Source of the DNA: Riptortus pedestris
Lineage: Eukaryota > Arthropoda > Insecta > Hemiptera > Alydidae
Assembly: GCA_019009955.1 (NCBI GenBank)
Contig: CM032230.1
Coordinates: 30,052,001 to 30,116,000, forward strand
Direction of reading: 5' to 3'
DNA: 64,000 bases
Of the stretch, positions 10,928 through 22,904 are shown in pieces. Every line of letters begins with the position of its first letter. Positions within the stretch are counted from its first letter, which is position 1. The notes under the pieces were generated by a model, which worked only from the letters and a program-made list of their open reading frames with translations, ran no database searches and was not told where the DNA came from. The position numbers and the translations under genes are program-made.

Positions 10928-11125
10928 AGTGCGATTAAAGCATTAGCTTTAATCTCACATGGAAAACCTTGAGTGGTGAGTTCGATTAAGGCCAGGGCAG
11001 TAGGCATTTGTTTAGTGATGGACTCACTAAAAAATTCGTTAGCTCCACCCTGTCTAGAAAAGGGTAGTAACCTGTAGATAACCCGTCCCAATTAGCCATA
11101 GTAGCAAAAAGTCGGCGTTAATAGA
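10928..11125 (+). repeat. SINE-A copy
   Basis: The head (GAGTTCGATT as B-box remnant near 10978) is followed by the body CACCCTGTCTAGAAAAGGG, GATAACCCGTCCCAATTAGCC and GCAAAAAGTCGG. Family described at 36577-36786. Confidence 0.8.
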
Positions 11126-11129
11126 CAAT

Positions 11130-12460
11130 TTAATTAAATTCTGGTACGAAACTTCTGAAAATTTTCAAAGTGCTTAATGGAATTTTATGCACAACAGGTC
11201 ATTGGCTGTGTTTTTCATCTCTGACTGTTTTAAAAGATATATTTCTTTTGTTTGAACAGTAAAGTTATATATGGAGATGAGTATTCTGTTGTGAAATTTC
11301 ATGAGCATATTGGGTTGTTCGTCAATTTATATCTGTTTAAGGACAATTGTCAAATGTGCCATGCCTCGTCAGTAATTGTTCTTTGTAATATTATATATGT
11401 GTATACACATACGTTTATTTGTGTATATATTTAAACAAGAGAAGTTTTTTCAGCACAGCCTTATTAACGTTGATTTTATCACACCTCAGAATTGCGGTTT
11501 TCTTGTTGGTCCAGATAATACCCAGCCTCCCGACATAATCTCTATCACAAGCGTTTTGCACCAATTCTATACTTTACGTTCTGATACAAGAGTCCGTATA
11601 CAATAAACCACGACAGCTTTCGAAACCATGTCTCAGGACTATAAAGAAATACAACTAACGAGAAATGAAAAACATTATTTGTTCGTAAAATTAAAAATAA
11701 TTTGTAACTATAGTAAGTTAATTATATACACATTTAATATCATTAGTATTTGTTTAATGGCAACGGCAGACAGTGTAATAGTGTATTGTGTGGCAATTTC
11801 TCCATGCGTGAATAATTGCGAGTGGATTAGCAATTTCAAGAGGCTGTTAGAAAGACTTCTCGCCTTCAAAATACGAACACTTCACGCACGTAAGCACACA
11901 CACACACACACATCAATAATATTTATAAAGTGAAGATATTTAAAGATAAAATGAGATTGAAGATTATAAATATCAAATATCTACACTTGGATACTTCATG
12001 GAAAATATTATTATTTTTTTTATGGATGGGAATTATTTATAGGACTTTGACGGAGCTAATTCGATAAATATATCCATCGGGCTTAGGTTATTTCGTTCCT
12101 GTTATGGATATTAAATAATGTATGATTCCCAATATAGTAGATTTTCGTACCAAAAATATAATGAGGGTCACATTCTTTTTTGTAAATAACATATTCTGTA
12201 ATATATATTTATAAACAGTTTTTTTTTATATAAATTTCTTTGTTGTACTAAACTGACCTCTCATATATAGAATTTTTGCAATTTAACGATTATGGTCAGG
12301 TGAATTTTAATGGGAGGATACATGGTTTCCTTTCTGCGTCCCATCGGTATGTTATGCTCAAAACAAAGAAATAGGAATAACTCAAATAATATTGTAGTTA
12401 AATATTAACAGTCAGTTGATTATAGCAATTAATATTACGAATTACATTTATCGCAGAACA
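11130..12460. other. AT-rich sequence, nothing recognised
   Basis: There is a short (CA)n at about 11895-11911. Open frames such as 11628-11933 show AT-driven composition and no recognisable domain. Confidence 0.5.
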
Positions 12461-12515
12461 TGTTTCTTTGCACTGGAGAGAAGGAAACGTTCAATTCTTC
12501 ACAAGTTTGTTCTTC

Positions 12516-12560
12516 CAGCGCCAAGCGCTTTCAAACACTATTGTCTCCATCTTCAGAGCA
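12516..12560 (-). ncRNA. Hammerhead-like motif, minus strand (candidate)
   Basis: On the minus strand GCT precedes CTGAAGA, then T and GGAGACAATAGTGTTT as a weak stem II, GAAA, AGCGCT, T, then GGC. Stem I GCT/GGC pairs with one G.U. The core bases and palindromic stem III are intact; stem II is A/T rich. Confidence 0.35.
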
Positions 12561-12649
12561 CTTGCATGCACTCATAGGGAAAAACAGGACGTGACTTTCT
12601 GCAAAACGTGGAGTCACTTGCAGTCTTTTCAGATGAGTGTACGCAAGTA

Positions 12650-12695
12650 GCTCTGAAGATGGAGATAATAGTTTTTGAAAGCGCCTTGGGCTGAA
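12650..12695 (+). ncRNA. Hammerhead-like motif, plus strand (candidate)
   Basis: GCT (12650-12652), CTGAAGA (12653-12659), a weak stem II, GAAA (12677-12680) and AGCGCC. It mirrors 12516-12560 in the opposite foldback arm. Stem III has lost its last base relative to the AGCGCT of sister copies. Confidence 0.3.
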
Positions 12696-12891
12696 ATGGA
12701 CATGTAATGAGTTAGACGTTTCCTTCTCTCCAAGTACACACTATTCTTCACTTCCAAGAACACTCCTGTGAAATTTTCATTTGTCACTCTGAACAATAGT
12801 CTTACATGAAATGCTTAAATACCTAGTTTGGTAGCTATCAGGCAAATGTTGTGGTCTCTGCAGTATCCACAGAAACACTCCCACACCTATG

Positions 12892-12894
<3 letters not shown>

Positions 12895-12937
<43 letters not shown>
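12895..12937. repeat. (TA)n microsatellite
   Basis: TA run. The overlapping minus-strand frame at 12838-13059 is a microsatellite translation. Confidence 0.95.
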
Positions 12938-12939
<2 letters not shown>

Positions 12940-13269
12940 AAAAGGCTGGCCAATATTGGAAGAAATGTTTGAAGAACTCAAAGGCCTTGGCATGAGATAA
13001 GTTGAACAGTTTATTGATATTAAGTCCTCTATAAATGTAAATAGGCATAATGTGCCCAACCGGATGGAACCTTAGACTGCATCTTAATCCAAATATATGA
13101 GGCTATTAATGAGTTTTAATAGAGAACGCTCTGTTTCACTGTACCAAAATACATCTATCACTGAAAACTAAAATTCACTATGTGATGAAACAGTTTCAGA
13201 GAACCAAAATACAGTACACTTCCCCTATATGACAGTTGTATATGTTACAGGCGAATGTTGTTGAATATT

Positions 13270-14070
13270 GAAAGCACTGGGTCAATAATTTGACCAATCT
13301 CCGACTGATCCAATGGGATGGTTCGTGGAACCTCCAAGATATGGAGCGGTGTAGTGGGAAAGCCTTTAGCCGACAAAGGAGAAATTCACTCCAAGGTGGA
13401 AATTTCGTTCTCAGAAGCCACTATTGTCGAGTGGAATGGTTGTACGCTTCAGTTGTCGTCTTGGGTATTCTGGAATATAGGTAGACGAGAGTGATTCTAG
13501 TAAAGGATTAGGAAGTGCGGGATGGAGAGAATAGAATTTCTGATATCGGGTTTTTGCGTGGGTATGGACAAAAGGAATGTTGAGGTCATTATGGAGTGTT
13601 GAATTTTATATGTAAAATGGGGAATCTATAATTCTGCTGAGTATTCTGTATTGAAGGGTTTAGATTTTGGAGGAATTTGATTGTTTTGTGAATCCCGAAG
13701 TTCAAGTCCGTAAGTCCATACTTGTCAGAGTACTATTGTGTAAATCAATCGTTTGTTATGGAGTAATAGTTCAGATATGTTGTCAAGTAGTCTTAGTAGA
13801 AGTCTGTACCGTCGATTCACTTCTTGTCTTACTAATGTAATATAAGGTTTCCAAGTTAGTACCTTTGTCTAATGTGAGTCCTAGATTGCAGTATCATCTG
13901 CATACGTAAGAAGGGAAGTTTCAGGATGAGATGGGATGTCGGCAGGAACTGGACCCAGTGGTACACCTGCCAGTTGGGGAAATAAGAGAGAGACTGAGGA
14001 ACCAAATGAAACTTGAAAGTGTTTGTCGGAAAGGTACGATAAAAGAATGAGGTAAATTCAAGTACTAAGC
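13270..14070 (-). pseudogene. Jockey-clade LINE reverse transcriptase remnant
   Basis: In pieces across frames the minus strand reads SYLSDKHFQVSFGSS, AGVPLGPVPADIPSHPETSL, YADDTAI (the catalytic RT box, 13887-13904), LGLTLDKG, EVNRRYRLLLRLLDNISELL, QVWTYGLEL and NSTLHNDLNIPFVHT. The order and spacing are those of the RT domain and downstream region of Jockey-clade LINEs, an arthropod-rich group. About 15 residues are missing between the AGVP box and DIPSHP, and several stops and frameshifts are present. The element is 5' truncated and dead. Confidence 0.85.
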
Positions 14071-14149
14071 GTGTTATTCCTACTTTCTTGTTTCATTTTT
14101 TTCCCACCTCTGCCCCCGCTGTACCTTTAGGTTTCCCCATACCAGCGGT

Positions 14150-14415
14150 CTCCATTTATTAAGAGATATCAAATTTTGAATAGCTAAATTGGGCCAGGTA
14201 ACTTAGCCTAGCTCACCGAGCACAACTAAGCATAAAAGTGCAATATTTGGGAGATTTAGTTTAAGTCCGAAAAGTCCTAGGGGAACCCGCAGCTGCGACT
14301 CCTTTGCCTCTATTCAGAGAAGTGGCAGCAAGAGCCTAATTAACTAGCCTACATACCTAAAGCCTAAATACTAAAAAAATACATATATACATATAATTTA
14401 CAAATAAATACATTT
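14150..14415 (-). other. Probable 3' UTR of the R1-type LINE
   Basis: This sequence lies directly downstream of the stop codon of the next feature, in the same orientation, and reaches TTAATAAATGG near 14160 as a possible polyadenylation or tail region. The assignment is by position only. Confidence 0.4.
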
Positions 14416-14980
14416 TTACTTCGTTTTCAACACCTCTTGGGCAAAGGTCCTGAAGGCTGAAAATCTATTTGCGTCGTTTACCAACATATGGTAACTCTCA
14501 GGAGGCCAGTTAACATATGAGAAAGCACTCATTAGCCGAATACGCTTGGCGTTGAAACGCGGACATTGGAGGATCACATGGTCAGCCGTATCCAACTCGC
14601 CACACGAGCACAATGGGGATTCCTTTCTTTTGAAGAAGTGGAGCTTGTTATTGAAGTCCCCGTGACCACTGATAAGTTGGCTGGTGAAGTAATCTGGGAC
14701 GTACCACGTCAGCTTAGTTCTAGTCCTGACATCGGGGAAAAATTTGTAGGTCATCCTACCTTTGCTGGAGTTGGTCCAGCGACTCTGCCAACTGTCCCAG
14801 ATGGTTTCTTCAATATGGTGGAGTGTTTCTCTAAGGTCCTGCTGTCCTATTGTGAAGATAGACTCTCCTATCTTGTAAGGCAATCCCCTGACTGCTTGGT
14901 ATATAGCAACCCGCTTTGCTACCTCCACTTTCTTGTTTCAGCCTTCAATAACCTCCCTGCCCTCCACAACCCTTTAACTC
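14416..14980 (-). pseudogene. R1-type LINE ORF2 C-terminal fragment
   Basis: A 170-codon frame (14928 to 14416) is open to a natural stop. Counting from its first Met, it has WQSRW at 47-51 and KGRMTYKFFPD at 56-66, SGHG at 87-90, and a zinc-knuckle-like C107, C109, H117, C122 (CSCGELDTADHVILQCPRF). This is the C-terminal domain of R1-type and related non-LTR retrotransposons. Coding similarity continues upstream across a stop to about 14980 (VVEGREVIEG), so the Met is not a true start. It is a 5'-truncated copy but the best-preserved LINE piece here. Confidence 0.85.
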
Positions 14981-15006
14981 GGTGGTTTTCACATAGAAAT
15001 ATAGAA

Positions 15007-15085
15007 TGTGTGGTGAGATGAGATCCCAAGTGTTTAAAACCAGATGTTGGAAATCTGTTTAGTTTACGCATCCCCTTCGTGTTAC
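15007..15085 (+). mobile_element. HINE-like 3'-end fragment
   Basis: GAGATGAGATC is followed by GGAAATCTGTTTAGTTTACG and a decayed hairpin ending CTTCGTG. Subfamily with the GAGATGAGATC block. Confidence 0.5.
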
Positions 15086-15089
15086 TATT

Positions 15090-15427
15090 ACTTGTGTGAC
15101 AGGCCCTTACAGATCTTTAGCCGAGGCGGACAAGGATTCTAAGGATATGATCCTTCATTTCCGATTCGCATCTTATTTCTTCGGGAAAAATTGTGCACCT
15201 CTCCCACTTGTATCGAAGGGGATGATAATGGAGACGGGTTTGGAGCTGGCAGAACTAACTGTTGCCTTTCGGGAGAGGGTTGAGAGGCTCTAAGGACCTC
15301 AGCTCCGGCGCAGACTCGCCGAGAGTGGTGAGGTTCGCCTCCCCCAGTACAGAGACCGACTCCCTAGCCGATGGACCCCTGTGCGCTCTCTCTCTTCTAG
15401 CTCGCCGCGTTCTCACACACTAACACT
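15090..15427 (+). other. GC-rich non-repetitive island upstream of a candidate exon
   Basis: This is one of the few GC-rich, non-repetitive stretches. No RT, transposase or tRNA-like signal was found in any frame; the 65-codon frame at 15096-15293 matches nothing I know. Its place just before the candidate exon makes a promoter or 5' UTR possible, but no TATA box or clear initiator was identified. Confidence 0.3.
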
Positions 15428-15491
15428 ATGTCTTCGTCACTACTGCCCATACTCACCGTCACCTTGCTCCTTCTCACAAGATCGGCTCAAG
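15428..15491 (+). CDS. Possible first coding exon encoding a signal peptide
   Basis: ATG at 15428 has A at -3 and opens a frame whose first 21 residues, MSSSLLPILTVTLLLLTRSA + Q, have a short N-region, a hydrophobic core and a small-residue end, a textbook secretory signal. At 15491 the sequence CAAG|GTACTC is a plausible splice donor that would leave a phase 1 intron, the usual phase after signal-peptide exons. Without splicing the frame stops at 15536-15538 (36 residues). A poly-A-rich stretch begins near 15566. No partner exon was identified, so this may be the start of a secreted-protein gene extending beyond the window, or chance. Confidence 0.35.
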
Positions 15492-15740
15492 GTACTCCCT
15501 CTCATCCCTTATCGCCCTGTATTCAGCATGGCCTCTAACAATTTTATAATATTAATTTCAATATTAAAAAAAAAAACAAAAAAAAAAAAAAATCTTCTGA
15601 ATACATATACTTCACATAAATTAAAAATCTCACGTAATTATTTTTCTTCAGATACCTTAAGGATATCTTGAATTTTTAACATGTTTTTATTTTTCAAAAT
15701 AAAATTCTTATAAGCACGAAGATATTCAATAATTTTAATT

Positions 15741-16212
15741 CTTCTAATTCTGGACCAGATACTTTTATTTGTTCTTCTTAGTTTCATGACAAGGGTCACC
15801 AATATAAAACATTTTTTCATCGCAAACTTTATTGAAATTGAGAAATAATGAAATGCTCGTTAACCCGATTCCAAAATTAAATTAGTTGTAGATACATTTA
15901 TACCTTTTTATAACTCACTCTCCAAAAACATTCAGCAATTGAAATCGGCTGGTTAATTTATCAAACAAAGGTATCCCGAAGCAGGTGTTGATTTTTTTTT
16001 TTTTTAACTTTCAGTGATAAATTTAATAATTTAAAACCAATTCATGATAAAGACGTAGCAAATTAAATAACTGATATAGAGTATATGCTTGGACGACGTT
16101 TCTATTTCAAACAGTGAACTAAAATAAAAAGGGGCAGTATGAAAAAGGTTTGCGGGAAACAAAAATGATTTTTTTATTGGTGACCCTTGCCATATGAAAC
16201 TATGAGGAACTT
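15741..16212. mobile_element. Foldback element (TTCTGGACC family) with 12-bp TSD
   Basis: It is flanked by ATAATTTTAATT at 15729-15740 and again at 16213-16224. The left arm (TTCTTCTTAGTTTCATGAC, AGGGTCACCAATA) is inverted at the right end (TATTGGTGACCCTTGCC, ATGAAACTATGAGGAA). There is no coding in the roughly 330-bp centre; the frame 15638-15820 belongs to the arm. Sister copies are 55504-55655 (12-bp TSD), 25966-26030 and 45890-46040. Confidence 0.8.
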
Positions 16213-16394
16213 ATAATTTTAATTAAATATTGCTGAATGAAGTTACGAGCTGTTTTTTTTTATTTTTATTTTTACTCAATCCAGTACGATTTTGTATAAA
16301 TAATAAATACGTGGGTAAGGCGAAGGTTTCAAGGAGGAAGGAAAGTGACATACTCTGAATGTGGATTAGTGAATAGGTGTTGGTAAAAGAATGA

Positions 16395-16398
<4 letters not shown>

Positions 16399-16444
<46 letters not shown>
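16399..16444. repeat. (TG)n/(TA)n microsatellite
   Basis: A TG run passes into a TA run. The overlapping minus-strand frames are microsatellite translations. Confidence 0.95.
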
Positions 16445-16446
<2 letters not shown>

Positions 16447-16459
16447 CACACACGTATGT

Positions 16460-17800
16460 GTGGGAGTGTGTCTGCGGATACTCCAGAGACCAAAATGTTT
16501 GGTTTGATAATTACCAAACACGATATTTAATCATCTCGTGTCTAGACTATAATTCTGAGTAGCGCAAAAAAATGTCCTATTTTAAATGTTTTTCGTAATA
16601 TGGACTATTACAATCGACTGACTCTTAAAATTCTAGCTACAATATTGACTGAGTTATTTTTATTTCTTCGTTTTCAACATCATATACCGATGGGGCACAG
16701 AAAGAAAACCATGTGTCCTTCCATTAAAGACGTCTGAATCCCTAAGAACTAAGAAACTTATATAAAGAAAAACTATTTATTAATAAGTATTACAGATTAT
16801 GTTATTTACAAAAAAGTAGTTCACCCTTGTTATATTTTCCGTACGAATATTAACTATTTTGGGTATCATACGTAATATACTATCGATAACATGAATAAAA
16901 AAAAAATCAATCAGTAGTAGTGAAAATTATAGTTTTTGAGCCTTTATAGGTCAGGCAAAATAATTCCTTGTATTCAGCCACTTATAAATATTTATTTAAT
17001 CCCAAACGAGTTTCGAATATCCTCACAACCTTCTCAGATGTTATTTATTTAGAAAATATTCTTTTGAAGAATGTGGTCTCTTAGATTCTCTTATATTACA
17101 ATATTATTGATGTAATGAACATCCGTATTTGATTTTACCATCACAGTTCTCTAATGTGGCGTCCATTCTATTCTAATATACGGCAATTTATGATATAATT
17201 GTTAAGTACACATTAACATATGCTTGCTAAAATCATTTGAGCACGGTGATTTTTATAATAAGGATATACTGAAATTATTATACCTAACCTACATTAATAT
17301 GCCCAACTGTTATATATTTTTTACGTAGATGGATTATACAATATATTTACATATATTATAATGCAATTGATCTTTTATTTCGAAACTGTGTTGGTTTAAT
17401 TTTGTAATGATGAGGGAATTTAATGAACATATTTTTTCTAAACTTCTATAAAAATAACCCGTTGAGAACGAGTTTGGACGCTCGTCGGGATTTCGATAAA
17501 TGTTTGTAAGCTACTGAATAGAAAAAAATACTTTTCCAAAACAATATGCCATTATTGTTCTGGAAAAGTAATTTTTTCCTAAAAACCTATGGTAATAAAT
17601 AGACGGTAGGTTACTAATATATATAATTTGACAGTTTAGTTATACTGACTCGAAAACAAAAATTTTAAGTCATCGTATAAAACATCTTATATATTTTCAC
17701 CCTCAACTCGTTTAGAGTAGTGCAACTCTTTTTCATATCGTACTTTTTTCTCTAATGTATCTGAAATTCAGCTTAATTAGCAATATCTCATTTTTTATTA
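16460..17800. other. AT-rich sequence; decayed HINE-like interior at start
   Basis: At 16495-16660 the AATTACCAAACACGATATTT motif and following text resemble the HINE-like inner block. The rest is unassigned. A hairpin lies at 17529-17570. Confidence 0.4.
17529..17570. repeat. Hairpin, about 18-bp arms
   Basis: TACTTTTCCA-AAACAATA is inverted as TATTGTTC-TGGAAAAGTA with a 5-nt loop and one internal mismatch. It could be a relic of a small inverted-repeat element. Confidence 0.6.
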
Positions 17801-17806
17801 TCACCC

Positions 17807-17811
<5 letters not shown>

Positions 17812-17851
<40 letters not shown>
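17812..17851. repeat. (TA)n microsatellite
   Basis: TA run in AT-rich sequence. Confidence 0.95.
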
Positions 17852-17853
<2 letters not shown>

Positions 17854-18180
17854 TTTAATTTCAATTTTATAAAAAAAATATATAATAATAATACATTGAC
17901 TAGTGAGTTCTTCTTTATTATTCAGCTGTTTTTATTCGACGAATTAAAATTAAAATTATAGTATATATGGGGGTTAATACAAAAAATAATAAAAAATGCT
18001 ACACTGCTAATTAAGCCGAATTCTAAGTATATTAGAGTATAAGGATTCCTTTTATGAGGAGCTAAATGGCTCTGAACTTGTTGGGGATGAAAATAAATAA
18101 GCCGTTTAAACGATAATAAAATTTCTGGTTTTGGGCCCAGCATGGCTAAACATTCTAACAATTTTAAAAGAGGGTTTTAT

Positions 18181-18191
18181 ATACACACACT

Positions 18192-18225
<34 letters not shown>

Positions 18226-18245
18226 CACACATACACACACATATT
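18181..18245. repeat. (CA)n/(TA)n microsatellite
   Basis: CA and TA runs just upstream of the LINE remnant. Confidence 0.95.
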
Positions 18246-18331
18246 TAGGGGTCATATATTAATATCCAATACAAAATTTAATATATATAATATCACTCTT
18301 AAAAACACGATTACTAGCAGACACAATTAGT

Positions 18332-18945
18332 AAGTGGCAACAGAAATGGTATAGGACAGCGAAAAGACATCATTTAAAATTATTTACTCCAGACATTAAT
18401 GATTTATTATTTATGAAAAAACATTAACATCAACAAACTATTACTTGGCACAATTGTTGGCAGGTCATGTAACGATAAACTCATACTTTAATCGTTTTGA
18501 CCTAACAGATCAACCAAAATGTGACTATGACTTTACTACAGAACAGAATTACAGACATTTGCTGAATAATTGTAGACTACTAACGGGTCATTTATTTAAC
18601 GGGTCAAGTATTTAAACAATTATTTGATGAAATATAAAAGCTATTATTTACCATTATGAAAGTTATATATACATGCACTGGACGTGGAATGTAAGTTTTG
18701 CCTCCTTCCAGTTCAACTCTTTATAGTTTTTCTTTTATTTTTTGTCTTTATTATTTTTTCTCATGTTGTAAATATACTAGCAATTTATATTTAGTTTTGC
18801 CCATTCTATTTATTTTGTACATTTGTAAAATTTAGTTTTGTAAATAATTTAAATATTTATTTAATTTTGTAAAATTATACTCTAACATGTTAAAAGATGA
18901 ATCGCCATTGTAGTGGCATCTCAAATAAATAATATATAGTAAAGG
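18332..18945 (+). pseudogene. R1-type LINE C-terminus and 3' UTR remnant
   Basis: From 18332 the frame reads KWQQKWYRTAKRHHLKLFTP then DIND. After a frameshift, from 18439 it reads YYLAQLLAGHVTINSYFNRF, DLTDQPKCDYDFTTEQNYRH and LLNNC. These match the WQ.RW...K...PD block, the QLL.GH.....Y..RF block and the C...H...C knuckle seen at 14416-14980. The A/T-rich 3' UTR ends near GAATCGCCATTGTAGTGGCA and an ATAAATAAT tail; a similar end occurs at 25690-25765. Frameshifted and dead. Confidence 0.8.
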
Positions 18946-18949
18946 ACCA

Positions 18950-19220
18950 CAGAAATGAATTTAAAACGGAAGTTAAACGTCTAAATACAATAGTGGAAAT
19001 ACAATTCCTGCTATTTTCTAAATACAATAATCAATTAAATATGCTGAACAATTGTATAATTTTATGAATTATTCGGAACTAATTATTTAGGCTGATTTAA
19101 TTCATCTTTGTAACCAACATATTTTTTTTCTGTTGTTAATAGTTTTATTTTTATAAATAATGTTTTCATTGTATTTTTAATTTATATTAAAAATAAGTTG
19201 TTAATAACAAACACATGTTA

Positions 19221-19278
<58 letters not shown>

Positions 19279-22200
19279 AGTTTCGTTATTAGTTTGGACA
19301 ACTTTTTTGTGGGCTTAGTCAATAATGGGTTATAAAATTGGATTGGTAACTGGTAATGAGCATTCCGATTTAATTAAAATTCTTTATCACCTTCTTTGAA
19401 TAAATACAAAGCTAATAATGTACCTTTCACATTTTCGAATAATTCAAACGGACCACAAACGTAATTGTTATACTATAAACTTGGATAACAGCTGTGGGTG
19501 TGATAATTTATATTCTTTAGCTAAAAGTAGTACTCCTTAGTTGTCGTCGCCGTATTAAAAATGTCATGAGCTAATTATCAACTAGCTAGTGCAAATTAAG
19601 AGAAAGCGTATTACAAGGATGATAGTAATTAGTTAACGGGTTTTCTAATTGGCTGAATACGATTTTATAATAAATATTTTTTAATTTGAAATGGATTTAT
19701 ATATTTATAATACTTACGTAGAAAACAACATAAACACGTTGTAAATTGCAGTGTAAAAGTTATAACTTATTTAAAATAGGTTTAATTTAATTATTATTCT
19801 TTTTGTGATGCTTTTCTTTTCGGGAATGAAGATTTCATTATTTATGAATAGTCCGTGCGATATGATCCACCTTGATTCAGCTGAGGTTAGATTAAAAATG
19901 AATAATTAACTTTTTTTTTGAATAACTTTTTAATAAACTAAATATGTGTTTTTTTAATACATACATTTCCTCTCTATAAATCTACATGCAGAGACTCACG
20001 GTAATAATAATAAAGAATTTAAAATTATTCTATTTTTTTTTAATTTAATCATTCAACTTTAAGCAATAATTTCCATTCTAGAAATTATAGTTTATGCTAT
20101 TATAAACTTGTCCGTATTGCCTGGTCAGCTTTGATACTGCCCAAGTCTTTTACTTCGAAGAATAATAGATTTAGTTTTTTGTATTTAAAAGACTAACAAA
20201 TTAATTTTAATATTTTGATGACCAGCTAAAAATTACGAATAAATGACAAAGACCAGCCCTATTGGATAATACAGTGTTCATAAAATGTTGTATCAAAGGT
20301 TATTACTCAAATTATATAGCTTCTATATAAATAATGAAAATCCAAATCTGGTTGCATACGAACTAGAAACTGAACTTTAATTGTGCTTCAAAAATATGTG
20401 AATAAATCAATAAACCATACTACCATGCTTGTATATGGTTACGAATTTTAGAGTATCCTTGTAGATGTATTTCACATCAAAGAACCTATAAATCTATTGT
20501 TATTCACCGAACTTTTGTAAAGGGTATAAACATCATATATAAAACATCAATTAAATCTCTTTGCAAAGTCAAAATTGTTTAAAAAGCCTACGTTTCACCA
20601 CCATAGTTATATTAATTATTTGGCTGATATTGTAAATATAACTTGGCTTACTTCTGCTTTGACATGATTTCTCATTACAACAAACTATCTGTTTGGTCCA
20701 TCCCGGTTCACTGGATATTACAAATTTTTTTCTTTAAAAATTGTTTATTTATTTTATTTAACTCAGTAGGTTTCTATTATTAATAAAATAATAATCAAAT
20801 GAAACAATGTTTTCTAATGTTAATTAACTTTTAATATTTATTTATTAACGTCCACTTTTGGGCTAATTGGGAAATAAAAACTTTTAATAAATGACACAGT
20901 TTAGATAATTGTTAATTTAGTGAAACTATTTGTTACTAATGGTATTAATTAAATTTTATAGACAAAGTGAATATTTAGCATACTAGTTTTCGTAGATAAT
21001 CGTACCCAAGAGTACTAGAATTTAATGAATTTTAATTGAAGAATGTACGTGGCTCCTGCTTTTCTGGTTACTGTAGCATAAAGTTTGTGGATACAGCAAA
21101 AACTTATTAATATTTATTGTGTGCGTGAGTGTGTGTGTGTGTGTGTGTGTTATATAATGGTAGTGCAACAATTTTTTTATATTAGATGAAATAATAATAA
21201 TGACATTATCATGTATTTATTTAAAAACTAGATTACTAAATACTTAAATTTGAATTGGCTTTATCAAAAGTAATATTTCCACCTTTTCTTAGCATGGTTT
21301 GCTTTGTATAAATAACTTAGAGGTAGGGATTATCAGCCTGTTTCATTATTAAAAGATAAACAAAATTAAATATATAAAAGCCATTTTAAAGAGTAAACCA
21401 ACTTTTAAATAGTTCTAATTTTCATCCTTGTATGAAGTAGAAAAAGTATTCTAATCGCGAATGTTTTCGATTTTCAGAGTTCAACAGAATATCCGTTTTG
21501 ACCCTCCCTTACCCATTTTGACTAGTTTCGGAGTGTCGTCTGTATATATACTGTGTAACCCAAAAACGATTAGCTTTAGAATTTCGAAATTTCATATTTA
21601 GGATTGTTGTTCCAATCTCTTTAAAAAAATAGGGGAAAATTAAACGTCGTTGGAATTGTTAAATTTTAATTGGTTAAGTTCCGCATTACCATCTATCATG
21701 CTATTTCGGACGGGATAAACAGGTTAACACTCTTTTCTAGCCAGAGGGGTTTTAATTTAGTGAATTTGTTACCTTATTGTCATATAAAGTAAGTAAACCC
21801 CAGATCTAGGTTTACCAAATGTTTTACTGCCAACACCATAACTTACCTGGCTAACGTGAGTTCAGTGTTAAATGCTTTAAATCTTTATAATCATTTTTAA
21901 CTTTATTAGTACATTTTTCTACCAAAATTAGTGAAATACGGGTATTTTTCACAAATTCCAGATCCTATCTTTTTCTCCAGTCTCTAAATCGGGGACAGTA
22001 CTATGTAAATCAATATAAATAATTAAGCAAAGCTCAAAAAACATCGTGAATATTATTTGGTGAATATGTCGCAATAATGTAAGGATGAAAGTTGAAATAA
22101 ACTATTTCTGATGTCCATTTTTATGATAATAATGTAATTAAACATATTAAAGTAGAAGGTTTTTCTTTACTACGTGAAGGTTTCAATACAAATAGAAAGG

Positions 22201-22840
22201 AATCAAAGAATTATTCCATTTCCAAAATTAATAAAATCATTTCATATCGTAGAAAATCTACATAGTCTGAAATTTTCCTACTAAATTTACATTTTAAATA
22301 TTTCTGTACTTTAAAGAAAATTCAATAATAATAATGTCGCTCTGTATTTCTCCTAAGGGGAATCAGCTGCCAAGGCATTTTCATTATTTAAATTAATTAT
22401 AGAATTGTAAATTGAAATTGAATATTATTGAAATTGAATGAGAGGTCACTTCATCGGAACTCGGTAGGGGGGGGGGTAGACATGAACAGTTCTTCTATAA
22501 TCCAGTCCAATTATTATATATATATATACAAAGAGGGATTCTGTGAAAAAGGATTTATTCACAATACTCCAATATTATTCACGGTTTATTATATGGATTT
22601 TTTTTGCTTCGTGGAAATATCCTGATAATATATATGCAGATCCCAAAAATGAACTGATTGGTGGAGCGGATACCCAATATACATCTGTGGGTTAATTCAA
22701 TCTCTCAAATTTTCCCCTAACCCCTCATTTAATGTATGCAATTAAATGAGTATCATGTTTTGTGATTGTAAATAAAAATTCTAAAAATGATATTGTTACG
22801 GTATATACCTAAAAAAATAAGTCAAAATAATGACAAAAAT
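18950..22840. other. Long AT-rich stretch with only repeat scraps
   Basis: It contains (TA)n at 19228-19275, (TG)n at 21124-21150, a SINE-A scrap at about 20840-20880 (minus) and a decayed SINE-A at about 21690-21875 (minus). A G9-10 run lies near 22467. I found no gene-like frame. Confidence 0.5.
21690..21875 (-). repeat. SINE-A copy, strongly diverged
   Basis: TTTTCTAGCCAGAGGGG and AGATCTAGGTTTACCAAAT place the body and head in minus orientation. Many indels. Confidence 0.45.
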
Positions 22841-22904
22841 TTAACAATATATATATATATATATTTAACTAAGTACAGATTGCCTATTGTAAAATTCAAA
22901 AACA

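Larger units (their letters stand above)
12468..12775. mobile_element. Foldback element of the GGAGAGAAG family
   Basis: The left arm begins GGAGAGAAGGAAACGTTC and the right arm ends in the inverse, GACGTTTCCTTCTCTCC, plus a CACTTCCAA tail. The arms enclose two hammerhead-like modules in opposite orientation. Related units are 33384-33535 and 38248-38610. The flanks TTTCTTTGCACT and TTTCATTTGTCACT suggest a decayed target duplication of about 12 bp. Confidence 0.7.

Noticed and set aside
14566..15021. 151-codon plus-strand frame
   Set aside because: It is the antisense shadow of the R1-type LINE C-terminal frame, which has recognisable motifs.
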